A stretch of 6,345 nt of DNA from Anaerolineae bacterium (GTDB taxonomy: Bacteria; Chloroflexota; Anaerolineae; DRVO01). Positions 1 to 5,682 of the stretch are shown here, in pieces. The stretch spans positions 1-6,345 of the forward strand of contig JAAYAV010000213.1 of NCBI GenBank assembly GCA_012719195.1, written 5' to 3'. A program made the position numbers and the translations under genes. Position 1 is the first letter of the stretch, and the number at the start of each line of letters is the position of its first letter. The notes under the pieces were generated by a model. The model searched no databases. It was given only the letters and a program-made list of their open reading frames with translations, and had not been told where the DNA came from.

Positions 1-14
1 GAACCTAGGTTCAT
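1..14 (-). CDS. Start of a divergent gene, truncated by the left window edge
   Basis: Only the first codons are inside the window: ATG at 14-12 followed by AAC CTA GGT (M-N-L-G), then the edge. The call rests on upstream signals rather than protein content. A GGAGG Shine-Dalgarno lies at 28-24 on the minus strand, 9 nt before the ATG. An extended -10 box (TGCTATACT, 61-53) lies about 40 nt upstream of the ATG. Together they make a normal promoter, short leader, SD and start layout, divergent from the riboflavin transport operon. The product cannot be identified. A chance ATG behind a purine run is the main alternative. Confidence 0.5.
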
Positions 15-52
15 GGCAAAGTGCCTCCGTGCGCGGTCTCTGACGAAGGCCG

Positions 53-61
53 AGTATAGCA
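53..61 (-). promoter_or_regulatory. Extended -10 promoter of the divergent left-edge gene
   Basis: Read on the minus strand, the sequence is TGCTATACT: a TGN extension joined to a good -10 hexamer (TATACT, 58-53). No convincing -35 is visible at 16-18 nt spacing (about 75-82, TTTCGC or similar), which is tolerable for extended -10 promoters. Transcription would start near 46, giving a leader of about 30 nt before the ATG at 14. Confidence 0.45.
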
Positions 62-65
62 CACC

Positions 66-89
66 CGATCCGGCCGCGAAACCGGATCG
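66..89. repeat. Inverted repeat between divergent promoters
   Basis: CGATCCGG (66-73) and CCGGATCG (82-89) are perfect 8-bp inverted arms around an 8-nt spacer. The element covers the -35 region of the leftward promoter and ends 23 nt upstream of the rightward -35. It has no T-tract on either side, so it is a poor intrinsic terminator. A regulator binding site or a transcript-independent palindrome is possible; no regulator is identified. Confidence 0.4.
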
Positions 90-112
90 CGACCGCTCGA
101 GTTTCAGTCGCC

Positions 113-141
113 TTGACAGGGGGCGTCCGTCTGCCTATACT
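113..141 (+). promoter_or_regulatory. Sigma-70 type promoter of the riboflavin transporter operon
   Basis: TTGACA (113-118, perfect -35) is separated by exactly 17 nt from TATACT (136-141, five of six bases of the -10 consensus). The expected start point is 147-150, so the transcript begins at, or a base or two before, the first base of riboswitch helix P1 (149-151). Confidence 0.85.
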
Positions 142-149
142 GGGGGCAT

Positions 150-301
150 AACCTTCGGGGCAGGGTAAGGTGGATCAGCCACCGAATCCCGACCGGCGGT
201 AGGGCGCGCAAGCGCCGAGCCCGCGAGCACATGCTGATCTGGTGCGGTTCCGGCAGGGGCCAATTCCAGAGCCGACGGTACAGTCCGGATGAAAGAAGGT
301 T
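150..301 (+). promoter_or_regulatory. FMN riboswitch (RFN element) with extra hairpins in L2 and L5
   Basis: The leader senses flavin mononucleotide and controls the downstream importer. The conserved RFN blocks are present in order: CTTCGGGGCAGGG (154-165), CCCGACCGGCGGT (188-200), AGCCCGCGAGC (218-228), GCCGACGGT (271-279) and AGTCCGGATG (282-291), ending in AGAAGG (294-299). P1 pairs 150-156 with 295-301. P2 is GGG 163-165 with CCC 188-190. P3 is 196-199 with 221-224, extended by a GGCGC-GCAA-GCGCC hairpin (203-216). P4 is AGC 226-228 with GCT 233-235. P5 is CTGG 239-242 with CCAG 266-269. P6 is CGG 276-278 with CCG 285-287. Unusually, L2 contains a 5-bp hairpin (169-183) and L5 a 6-bp hairpin (246-261), where the family normally has about seven nucleotides. 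Class assignment is very secure; the helix details are hand-folded. Confidence 0.95.
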
Positions 302-333
302 GGGTTCGGCGCTGTTGGAGTGGCGCTCGGCCC
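302..333 (+). other. Imperfect linker hairpin between aptamer and terminator
   Basis: 302-313 can pair with 322-333: GGG with CCC, two G-U pairs, one C-C mismatch, then GGCGC (one G-U) with GCGCT. The loop is 8 nt (314-321). It begins where P1 ends and stops just before the terminator stem, so it is compatible with both and probably stacks between them. It does not itself look like an antiterminator. Hand-folded, so approximate. Confidence 0.45.
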
Positions 334-337
334 ATGC

Positions 338-368
338 GGCCCCGCTGGTTGGCGGGGCCTTATCTGTT
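338..368 (+). terminator. Rho-independent terminator of the riboswitch expression platform
   Basis: GGCCCCGC (338-345) pairs perfectly with GCGGGGCC (352-359) around the 6-nt loop TGGTTG. A U-rich stretch (TTATCTGTT, 360-368) follows. It sits between the aptamer and the first gene, as expected for transcriptional control: FMN binding should favour this stem and stop transcription before ribX. The 5' arm and loop (338-348) can alternatively pair with 250-261 in the aptamer. Confidence 0.85.
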
Positions 369-376
369 AAGGGGAG
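369..376 (+). promoter_or_regulatory. Shine-Dalgarno site that decides the ribX start
   Basis: AAGGGGAG lies directly after the terminator U-tract. It abuts the TTG at 377 with no spacer but is 9 nt from the in-frame TTG at 386, which favours 386 as the real start. No ATG is nearby in frame. Confidence 0.6.
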
Positions 377-385
377 TTGAGCAGC

Positions 386-1156
386 TTGGGCTGGAGTCGT
401 AACGCCAAGACAGCCTCACAGGTCTCGGCGTCGGTGGTGGTCGCCGTGGGTCTCGTTGCCGCCTGGGAGGCGGTGGTAAGGCTCGGTGGTTACCCCACCT
501 ACATCATCCCGCGCCCGACTGAGGTGGCCGCCAAGGCCTTGCAGGTGGTGCGGAACGGCACCCTCTGGCAGCACACTCTGGTGACGGCCCAGGAGGTACT
601 CCTGGGGCTGGCCATCGGGGTGTCCCTCGCCTTGGTGGTGGGATATCTGTTGAGCACGTCGCAGTGGTTCGAGCGGGTGCTCAGCCCCTACATCGTGGCG
701 GCGCAGTCGGTCCCTACGGTGGCGCTGGCGCCGTTGCTGGTGATCTGGTTCGGCTTCGGCATGTCAAGCAAGGTGGCCGTCTGCGCTATGGTCGTGTTCT
801 TCCCCATGATGGTCTCCACCCTGGTGGGGTTCAGTTCCGTGCCGGAGGACCTTCGCGATCTGATGGTGGTGATGCGCGCCAACCGCTGGCAGGTACTGAC
901 GAAGCTGCAGGTGCCGGCGGCTCTGCCGGTGCTTCTGGGTGGACTTCGGCTGGCGGTGACCTTGGCGGTGGTGGGCGCGGTTGTAGGCGAGTTCGTGGGC
1001 GCCGATCGCGGACTCGGCTTTCTGGTGAACATGGGTAAGGGCATCTTCGACACGCCGCTCATGTTCGTGGCTCTCTTGGCCCTGATGCTCATGGCCATGG
1101 CGCTGTACGTCGGCGTGCTGTGGCTGGAGCACAAGCTACTCAAGTGGAGGTACTGA
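386..1156 (+). CDS. ribX: RibX-type riboflavin ABC transporter permease
   Basis: Inner-membrane permease predicted to form the channel for riboflavin import with the lipoprotein and ATPase encoded next. It has 256 residues, usual for the SsuC/TauC/ThiX-like BPD_transp_1 family. Hydrophobic segments lie at about 15-32, 70-90, 105-123, 128-150, 185-205 and 224-246. The cytoplasmic EAA-like loop that docks to the ATPase spans about 155-189 (core RANRWQVLTKLQVPAALP, 164-181). Family membership alone would suggest sulfonate, nitrate or pyrimidine transport. The FMN riboswitch directly upstream is what points to riboflavin, matching the RibXY systems of Chloroflexota. TTG at 386 is chosen because AAGGGGAG sits 9 nt before it; TTG at 377 would add three residues but has no SD spacing. 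The next gene starts 4 nt after the stop, with its SD inside this gene. Confidence 0.85.
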   Translation: MGWSRNAKTASQVSASVVVAVGLVAAWEAVVRLGGYPTYIIPRPTEVAAKALQVVRNGTLWQHTLVTAQEVLLGLAIGVSLALVVGYLLSTSQWFERVLSPYIVAAQSVPTVALAPLLVIWFGFGMSSKVAVCAMVVFFPMMVSTLVGFSSVPEDLRDLMVVMRANRWQVLTKLQVPAALPVLLGGLRLAVTLAVVGAVVGEFVGADRGLGFLVNMGKGIFDTPLMFVALLALMLMAMALYVGVLWLEHKLLKWRY

Positions 1157-1160
1157 CGTC

Positions 1161-2144
1161 ATGCGAGCACTCAAGAGGCTGATCATCCTGCTAGCCATCG
1201 CCACGGTAGTGGTGGGCTGTACCGGGGCCACCGCGGCTCCACCAGCCGCCACCGAACGCGTGAAGATCGCGATGGGGTTCATCCCCAACGTCCAGTTCAC
1301 GCCCATGTATGTGGCGCTGGAGCAGGGCTTCTTCGCTGAGGAAGGACTGGAACTGGAGCTTGACTACGGCATGGAGGCCGACATTCTGGGCCTTCTGGGC
1401 GCCGGCCAGCTGCAGTTCGCCATTGGCAGCGGTGACCAGGTCGTGCTGGCGCGGGCCGCCGGCCTGCCGGTGGTGTATGTGTATGACTGGTACAATCGCT
1501 TCCCCGTCTCTGTGGTCTCGCTGGCTGCTTCCGGGATAGAGTCCGTGGAGGACCTCAAGGGCAAGACGGTGGGGGTCTCGCATCTCGCGGGTGCATCGTA
1601 CATCGGTTGGCGGGCGCTGGCCGAGGCCGGTGGGCTCCAGGACGGCGACGTGACTTTGCAGGCCATAGGCTACACCCAGGTGGCGGCACTTACCTCGGGA
1701 CAGGTGGACGCGGCCGTGTGCTATTACATGAACGAGCCAGTTCAGCTGCAGACGGCGGGCGAGGCGGTCAGCCAGATCCTCGTGAACGACATCACTCCGC
1801 TCCCGTCCAACGGCATCATCACCAATGAGGCCACCATTTCCGGCAAGCCGGATCTCATTCGCAGACTGCTGCGCGCCTTTGATCGCGGTCTGCGCTACAC
1901 GCTGGACAACCCCGACGAGGCCTTCGCCATCGCCGAGAAGGCTGTTCCCGAGATCGAAGGAGCGCGCGAGGTGCAGCGAGCGGTGTTTGAGGCGTGCCTG
2001 GAGCTGTGGGACACGGACGAGCTCGGTGTGTCCTCGGATGAGGCGTGGTCATCGGCAGCCGAGTTCATGCTGCGCGATGGACTGGTGGATGTTGCCGTGG
2101 ACCCCGCTAGCGCCTTCACCAACGAGTTCCTGTCGGAGGACTAG
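1161..2144 (+). CDS. ribY: RibY-type riboflavin-binding lipoprotein (NMT1/THI5-like)
   Basis: Extracytoplasmic substrate-binding subunit that should capture riboflavin and deliver it to the permease. The 327-residue protein starts with a lipoprotein signal: R3/K5/R6, hydrophobic 7-18, and lipobox V-V-G-C with the acylated cysteine at C20. A low-complexity Ala/Pro/Thr linker (21-31) follows. The mature domain shows the NMT1/THI5-like pattern: KIAMGFIPNVQFTPMYVALE (35-54), QGFFAEEGLELEL (55-67), and second-lobe features EDLKGKTVGVS (130-140) and SGQVDAAVCYYMNEP (179-193). Aromatic residues W110/Y111 and Y188/Y189 are candidates for stacking on the isoalloxazine ring (inference). The ATG at 1161 has GGAGG 10 nt upstream, inside ribX. 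Family relatives bind thiamine precursors, sulfonates or nitrate, so the substrate rests on the riboswitch and gene order. Confidence 0.85.
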   Translation: MRALKRLIILLAIATVVVGCTGATAAPPAATERVKIAMGFIPNVQFTPMYVALEQGFFAEEGLELELDYGMEADILGLLGAGQLQFAIGSGDQVVLARAAGLPVVYVYDWYNRFPVSVVSLAASGIESVEDLKGKTVGVSHLAGASYIGWRALAEAGGLQDGDVTLQAIGYTQVAALTSGQVDAAVCYYMNEPVQLQTAGEAVSQILVNDITPLPSNGIITNEATISGKPDLIRRLLRAFDRGLRYTLDNPDEAFAIAEKAVPEIEGAREVQRAVFEACLELWDTDELGVSSDEAWSSAAEFMLRDGLVDVAVDPASAFTNEFLSED

Positions 2145-2147
2145 CGC

Positions 2148-2945
2148 TTGCGATCGCCCGCTCTGCGGCTATCTGAAGTTACCTATACGTACAGCCCGGG
2201 ACTGCGGCCCCTTGAGGCGTTGTCCCGGGTTGACCTAGAGGTCTACCGGGGCGAGTTCGTCACGCTCGTAGGACCGTCGGGGTGCGGCAAGACCACTCTG
2301 CTGCGACTGGTGGCCGGCTTGGCGCACCCGACTGCCGGCGAGATAGAGATCCTCGCGGGCGACGGTGGCGGGGTGGGTTTCGTCTTCCAAGGCGGCGCGC
2401 TGATGCCCTGGCGCACGGTGTGTGCGAACATCGAGCTTCCTCTCGAACTGGCGGGAGTGGCGAGCCAGCGGCGCCGCGCGCGGGCCCGAGAGATGATGGA
2501 GTTGGTAGGGCTGGCCGGGTTCGAGGACTCCTATCCGCGCCAGCTCTCGGGCGGTATGAGACAGAGGGTGGCGCTGGCACGAGCCCTGGCGGATGACCCG
2601 GCCCTACTGCTCCTGGACGAGCCGTTCGCATCGCTGGATGCGTTCTCTCGCGAGCGCATGAACGAGGAACTGCAGCGCATCTGGCTGGCCAACTCCAAGA
2701 CGGTGGTGATGGTCACTCACGACATCCAGGAAGCGGTGTACCTATCGGACCGCGTGGTGGTGATGTCTCAGCGGCCGGGCCGCGTCAAGGGTGTCTTCAC
2801 GGTGCCCTTCGAGCATCCGCGGCCCGCCGACATTCGCTACGATCGGGAGTTCGCTGCCCTGGCCCAGCACATCCGGCAGGCAGCCGACAGCCACTCCTCC
2901 GAGGAAGAGCAGGAGAGCATCTCGGTAGTGGCCGAGTTCTTCTAG
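2148..2945 (+). CDS. ABC transporter ATPase of the riboflavin importer
   Basis: Cytoplasmic ATP-hydrolysing subunit that would power the RibXY importer. All nucleotide-binding motifs are intact in 265 residues: Walker A GPSGCGKT (42-49), Q-loop Q81, signature LSGGMRQR (133-140), Walker B LLLLDEP (153-159, catalytic E158), D-loop SLD (162-164) and H-loop H191. The MRQR form of the signature and the short QRPGR segment (208-212) are typical of the SsuB/TauB/NrtD group. A Glu/Ser-rich tail (about 243-258) ends in a hydrophobic VVAEFF and has no assigned role. TTG at 2148 is the start: GGAGG (2135-2139) lies 8 nt upstream, at the end of ribY, and the ribY stop is only 3 nt before it. This tight coupling places it in the riboswitch operon. 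It completes the importer, so no shared ATPase need be assumed. Confidence 0.88.
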   Translation: MRSPALRLSEVTYTYSPGLRPLEALSRVDLEVYRGEFVTLVGPSGCGKTTLLRLVAGLAHPTAGEIEILAGDGGGVGFVFQGGALMPWRTVCANIELPLELAGVASQRRRARAREMMELVGLAGFEDSYPRQLSGGMRQRVALARALADDPALLLLDEPFASLDAFSRERMNEELQRIWLANSKTVVMVTHDIQEAVYLSDRVVVMSQRPGRVKGVFTVPFEHPRPADIRYDREFAALAQHIRQAADSHSSEEEQESISVVAEFF

Positions 2946-2961
2946 GGCCCGGCTCGCCCGC

Positions 2962-3723
2962 CTAGACGAAGCGGCCCACGCCGCTGCGCACCGCCATGGC
3001 CGCCACGCCGACCACCGCCCCCGCCAGCCCGGCGGCATAACCGGCGGCCACGCCGACAGTCCTCAGTTCTCTCTGTCGGAAGAGGCTCAGGTACTGCCGA
3101 GTGGTCCAGTACTTCCCCGACGGCGCCGTCTGCCGAGAGTGCAAGGCGGCGCGCAACTCCTCAGCGGTGGTGCCCGGAAACTCGGTGACTCCCAGCCCCA
3201 CGGTGTCGGCGCTGTGGGCGTCGCTCCCGGCGACACGACCGGTACCCGCCCGAGCCGCCAGCCTGACCGCTTGCCGGTTGGGCAAGGACACCGGCAGACA
3301 AGCGTTGAAGACCTCCATGGCGTCGTAGGGCAGTTCTAGGACCTGCTCCTCGGTAAGGATGTGGCGCCAGGGGTTGAGTACCCCGAAACAGATCGGGTCA
3401 TAGGGGTGGGCGGCGACGGCGACGCCGCCCTGCTCGTGGACTGCGGCGATGGACTCAGCCAGCGTCAGTCCTGCCGGGACCAGCCGCTTCAGGAAGAGCC
3501 CCAACAGGTGTCCCTCGCGGGTGGTGATCTCCGCTCCCACAATTGTCTCGATTCTGTAGGCGGACCCGAGAACGGTGGCCTCTAGTGCTCCCTCGATCGT
3601 GTCATGGTCGGTAATGGCGATCGCGTCCAGTCCGGCATCAACAGCGGCTTCCAGCACTTCGGGAACGCTCGATACGCCGTCACTGTACGTAGTGTGTACG
3701 TGCAAGTCGGCTCTGCCCGTCAT
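2962..3723 (-). CDS. PHP-domain metal-dependent phosphoesterase with C-terminal hydrophobic segment
   Basis: Predicted metal-dependent phosphoesterase of the PHP superfamily (COG0613-like, related to the E. coli RNase AM/TrpH group and 3',5'-nucleotide phosphatases). The 253-residue protein shows the PHP motifs in order: DLHVHTTYSDG (6-16; ligands H8, H10, D15), AITDHDT (36-42; D39, H40), VGAE (62-65; E65), H72, AAHP (104-107; H106) and GSDAH (166-170; D168, H170). After the catalytic domain, residues 223-245 are Gly/Ala/Val-rich and hydrophobic, long enough for one membrane helix, with a short basic tail. The exact substrate cannot be told. ATG at 3723 is chosen: AGGAGA lies just upstream and the HxH motif is then 8 residues from the N-terminus. 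An upstream in-frame start would run through a hairpin. It is convergent with the ATPase gene, 16 nt apart, so probably not functionally linked to it. Confidence 0.82.
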   Translation of the reverse strand: MTGRADLHVHTTYSDGVSSVPEVLEAAVDAGLDAIAITDHDTIEGALEATVLGSAYRIETIVGAEITTREGHLLGLFLKRLVPAGLTLAESIAAVHEQGGVAVAAHPYDPICFGVLNPWRHILTEEQVLELPYDAMEVFNACLPVSLPNRQAVRLAARAGTGRVAGSDAHSADTVGLGVTEFPGTTAEELRAALHSRQTAPSGKYWTTRQYLSLFRQRELRTVGVAAGYAAGLAGAVVGVAAMAVRSGVGRFV

Positions 3724-3752
3724 TGTTCTCCTGTGTCGGTCGGATGGCAACA

Positions 3753-3782
3753 AGGAAGGGCCCCGGCGCGAGGCCCTTTCCT
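3753..3782. terminator. Stem-loop between the permease operon and the PHP gene
   Basis: AGGAAGGGCC (3753-3762) pairs with GGCCCTTTCCT (3772-3782): ten pairs with one bulged T and a 9-nt loop. Read leftwards, the stem is followed by TTGTTG, a modest U-rich run, so it could end the sugar transporter operon. It is also inside the likely 5' leader of the PHP gene, 29 nt before its ATG. Confidence 0.45.
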
Positions 3783-3795
3783 CAAACAATCCTAT

Positions 3796-3833
3796 GATAA
3801 CCGTTCTCACTCACCCGAACAAGAACGGTGATC
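3796..3833. repeat. Imperfect inverted repeat, hairpin or operator
   Basis: GATAACCGTTCT (3796-3807) and AGAACGGTGATC (3822-3833) pair at 11 of 12 positions around a 14-nt loop. It lies 19 nt past the MalG-like stop codon and could be a first terminator stem (followed leftwards by ATAGGATTGTTT). It also overlaps a weak leftward promoter-like pair, TTGTTC (3822-3817) and TATCAT (3799-3794) with a 17-nt spacer, so an operator for the PHP gene is an alternative. Confidence 0.45.
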
Positions 3834-3851
3834 GGTGCGGCCCGGATGTGC

Positions 3852-4760
3852 CTACCCTTTGATCCCCGTCAGCGTGATGCCCTGAATGAAGGTGCGCTGA
3901 GTGAAGAAGAACAGGATGACGATGGGTACCACGGTGATGGTGGTGCCCGCCATCAGTAGCTCCCAGTTGGCGCCGAACCGGTTGAGGAAGCCCCGGAGCC
4001 CGAGAGAGATGGTGTACTGATCCTCGCGGCTGAGGTAGATCAGCGGCCCGAGGAAGTCCTGCCAGTTGGCCAGGAACGTGAAGAGCGCCACGGTGGCCAT
4101 CGCCGGGCGTGTAAGGGGTAGCATCACCCGGACAAAGACGCGCAACTCGCTCGCCCCATCCATCTTCGCGGCTTCCGACAGCTCCAACGGGATGGTCATG
4201 TAGAACTGCCGCAGAAGGAAGATGTAGAAGGCCGCACCGGTGAACGCCGGCCACGTCAGTGGGCGGAACGTACCCAACCACCCCAGCCACTTGAAGATGA
4301 GGAAGGTCGGGATCAGCGTCACCTGGGAGGGAATCATGATGGTGGCGATGAGTACCATGAAGAGGAACTCCCGCCCTGGCCAGCGAATGCGGCTGAAGCC
4401 GTAGGCGGTCAGCGTGCAGGAGACTATCGTCGCGACCACGTTAAAGAAGCAGATGTAAAGAGTGTTCTTGAAGTAGGTCGCAAACGGCAAGTACTCCCAT
4501 GCTCGCGGGTAGTTCTCCCACACGAAGCGGCTCGGTATCCACTTGGGGGGAAGCAGGAAGAGCTCCTCGTTCGGCTTCACCGAGGTGCTTACCAGCCAGT
4601 AGAAGGGCAGGAAGAAGGCCATTCCGAGCCCGATGAGAACCAGGTGCGTGACGACGGTGCCCACGCGCGACTGGGCCCTCTTGCCGGAGAAGACCTCGCG
4701 AAGAGAGCGACGACCGGTGGTCCCGCCGGTCCGGTCCCGGCTAATTGGAGGAGCCGCCAT
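3852..4760 (-). CDS. Carbohydrate ABC transporter permease, MalG-like
   Basis: Second membrane subunit of a CUT1-type sugar importer; it pairs with the MalF-like permease encoded just upstream. The 302-residue protein has a polar N-terminal tail (1-33), then hydrophobic segments at about 35-58, 98-120, 132-155, 170-186, 219-241 and 268-286. The EAA loop is canonical: ELSEAAKMDGASE (193-205) running to LPLTRP (214-219). The C-terminus FIQGITLTGIKG (291-302) is the usual MalG-family ending. ATG at 4760 is preferred, with AAGGTGGG (4774-4767) 6 nt upstream; it overlaps the upstream permease gene by 20 nt. A TTG at 4793 would add 11 residues but has no better SD. The sugar cannot be inferred, and no ATPase is encoded in view, so a shared MsmK/UgpC-type ATPase is likely. 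Confidence 0.92.
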   Translation of the reverse strand: MAAPPISRDRTGGTTGRRSLREVFSGKRAQSRVGTVVTHLVLIGLGMAFFLPFYWLVSTSVKPNEELFLLPPKWIPSRFVWENYPRAWEYLPFATYFKNTLYICFFNVVATIVSCTLTAYGFSRIRWPGREFLFMVLIATIMIPSQVTLIPTFLIFKWLGWLGTFRPLTWPAFTGAAFYIFLLRQFYMTIPLELSEAAKMDGASELRVFVRVMLPLTRPAMATVALFTFLANWQDFLGPLIYLSREDQYTISLGLRGFLNRFGANWELLMAGTTITVVPIVILFFFTQRTFIQGITLTGIKG

Positions 4761-5640
4761 AGTACACCCACCTTCCCGAGGATCTGAACACAACTAGCGT
4801 GAGGCTGACTACGATGACGAAGAGGATCCAGGCCATCGCGGAGGCGTAACCCATCTTGAAGTAGATGAAGGCATTGCGGTACAGGTACAGCATGTAGAAC
4901 AGCGTCGAGTCGAGCGGGCCACCGTTGGTCATGATGAAGGCCTGGGTGAAGTAGCTGAAGACGCCGATAAGTGACATCACCAGGTTGAAGAAGATGGTGG
5001 GAGTCAGCATGGGGAGTGTCACGTTAAGGGTCTTCCGCCAGGCGCTGGCCCCGTCGAGATCTGCCGCCTCATAGAGGTGTTCGGGAATATCCTGCAGGCC
5101 GGCCAGGTAGATCACCATCGAGCCGCCGATGCCCCAGAGGCTCATGAGGATCAGCGATGGCTTGGACCAATCCGGGCTGGTAAGCCAAGGTACCCCCGGA
5201 AGTCCGATGCCCTTCAGGATGCTGTTGAAGAGGCCGTAGTTGGGGTTCAGGAGCCAGATCCACAGCACCGACATGGCCACTGTAGGCACCACGTTGGGAA
5301 GGTAGAAGACGGTGCGGTAGAACGACATGCCGCCGACCTTGCGGTTGAGAAGCAACGCCAAGAGAACGCTGCCGATAATGCCCAGCGGCAGAGCGATGGC
5401 AGCGTAGTAGAGCGTGTTGTAGAGGGCCGTCGGGAAGAGTGTGTCGGTGGTGAACAGGGTGATGTAGTTCTCCAGGCCCACCCACCGGGGCGGCCGCAGC
5501 ACGCTGTACTCGGTGAAGCTGAAGTAGACCGAGGCGATGATGGGGTAGATGGTGAAAATGAGCAGGCCGACCAGCCAGGGCGAGATGAAGAGCAGCCCAT
5601 TGCGAAGGTCCCGCCTGACGCTCGGGCGCATCCGAACCAT
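4741..5640 (-). CDS. Carbohydrate ABC transporter permease, MalF-like
   Basis: First membrane subunit of the sugar-type importer. The 299-residue protein is the common short MalF/UgpA form (six membrane segments, no large periplasmic P2 domain). Hydrophobic stretches lie at about 15-40, 76-98, 109-131, 162-181, 215-236 and 266-286. The N-terminal RNGLLFISPWLVGLLIF (13-29) and the EAA loop HLYEAADLDGASAW (188-201) to LPMLTP (209-214) are typical. The segment MTNGGPLDST (237-246) is a strongly conserved family feature. The start at 5640 has AGGAGG (5655-5650) 9 nt upstream. The gene follows the binding-protein gene after 88 nt holding a hairpin and overlaps the MalG-like gene by 20 nt, which suggests translational coupling and 1:1 subunit production. 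Confidence 0.93.
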   Translation of the reverse strand: MVRMRPSVRRDLRNGLLFISPWLVGLLIFTIYPIIASVYFSFTEYSVLRPPRWVGLENYITLFTTDTLFPTALYNTLYYAAIALPLGIIGSVLLALLLNRKVGGMSFYRTVFYLPNVVPTVAMSVLWIWLLNPNYGLFNSILKGIGLPGVPWLTSPDWSKPSLILMSLWGIGGSMVIYLAGLQDIPEHLYEAADLDGASAWRKTLNVTLPMLTPTIFFNLVMSLIGVFSYFTQAFIMTNGGPLDSTLFYMLYLYRNAFIYFKMGYASAMAWILFVIVVSLTLVVFRSSGRWVYYGGSSN

Positions 5641-5682
5641 GAAGGGTAGCCTCCTAGGGGAGGGTCAGGTTAGTAGAGCGTT

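Noticed and set aside
1..12. Perfect 12-bp palindrome GAACCTAGGTTC
   Set aside because: One or two such palindromes are expected by chance in a window this size, and it overlaps the first codons of the putative left-edge gene.
150..301. TPP riboswitch, suggested by the THI5-like binding protein
   Set aside because: The conserved blocks match the FMN (RFN) element in order; no TPP CUGAGA or ACCUGA blocks are present.
135..335. Minus-strand open frame of 66 codons
   Set aside because: It lies wholly across the riboswitch, has no SD, and its composition reflects GC-rich structured RNA.
688..1143. Long antisense and alternative frames over ribX
   Set aside because: Shadows of the permease codon bias; no SD and no recognisable protein features.
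2946..2961. Bidirectional terminator between the ATPase and PHP genes
   Set aside because: The 16-nt gap has no stem with a T-tract; only scattered GC-rich pairing.
3724..3810. Longer PHP protein starting at 3810
   Set aside because: The extra 29 residues read through the stem-loop at 3753-3782 and have no family resemblance; ATG at 3723 has an adjacent SD.
4761..4793. TTG start at 4793 for the MalG-like permease
   Set aside because: It would lengthen the overlap with the upstream gene to 53 nt, while ATG at 4760 has AAGGTGGG at 6-nt spacing.
5077..5649. Plus-strand open frame of 190 codons
   Set aside because: It is antisense to the MalF-like permease, which has full family motifs; the antisense protein is low-complexity and charged.
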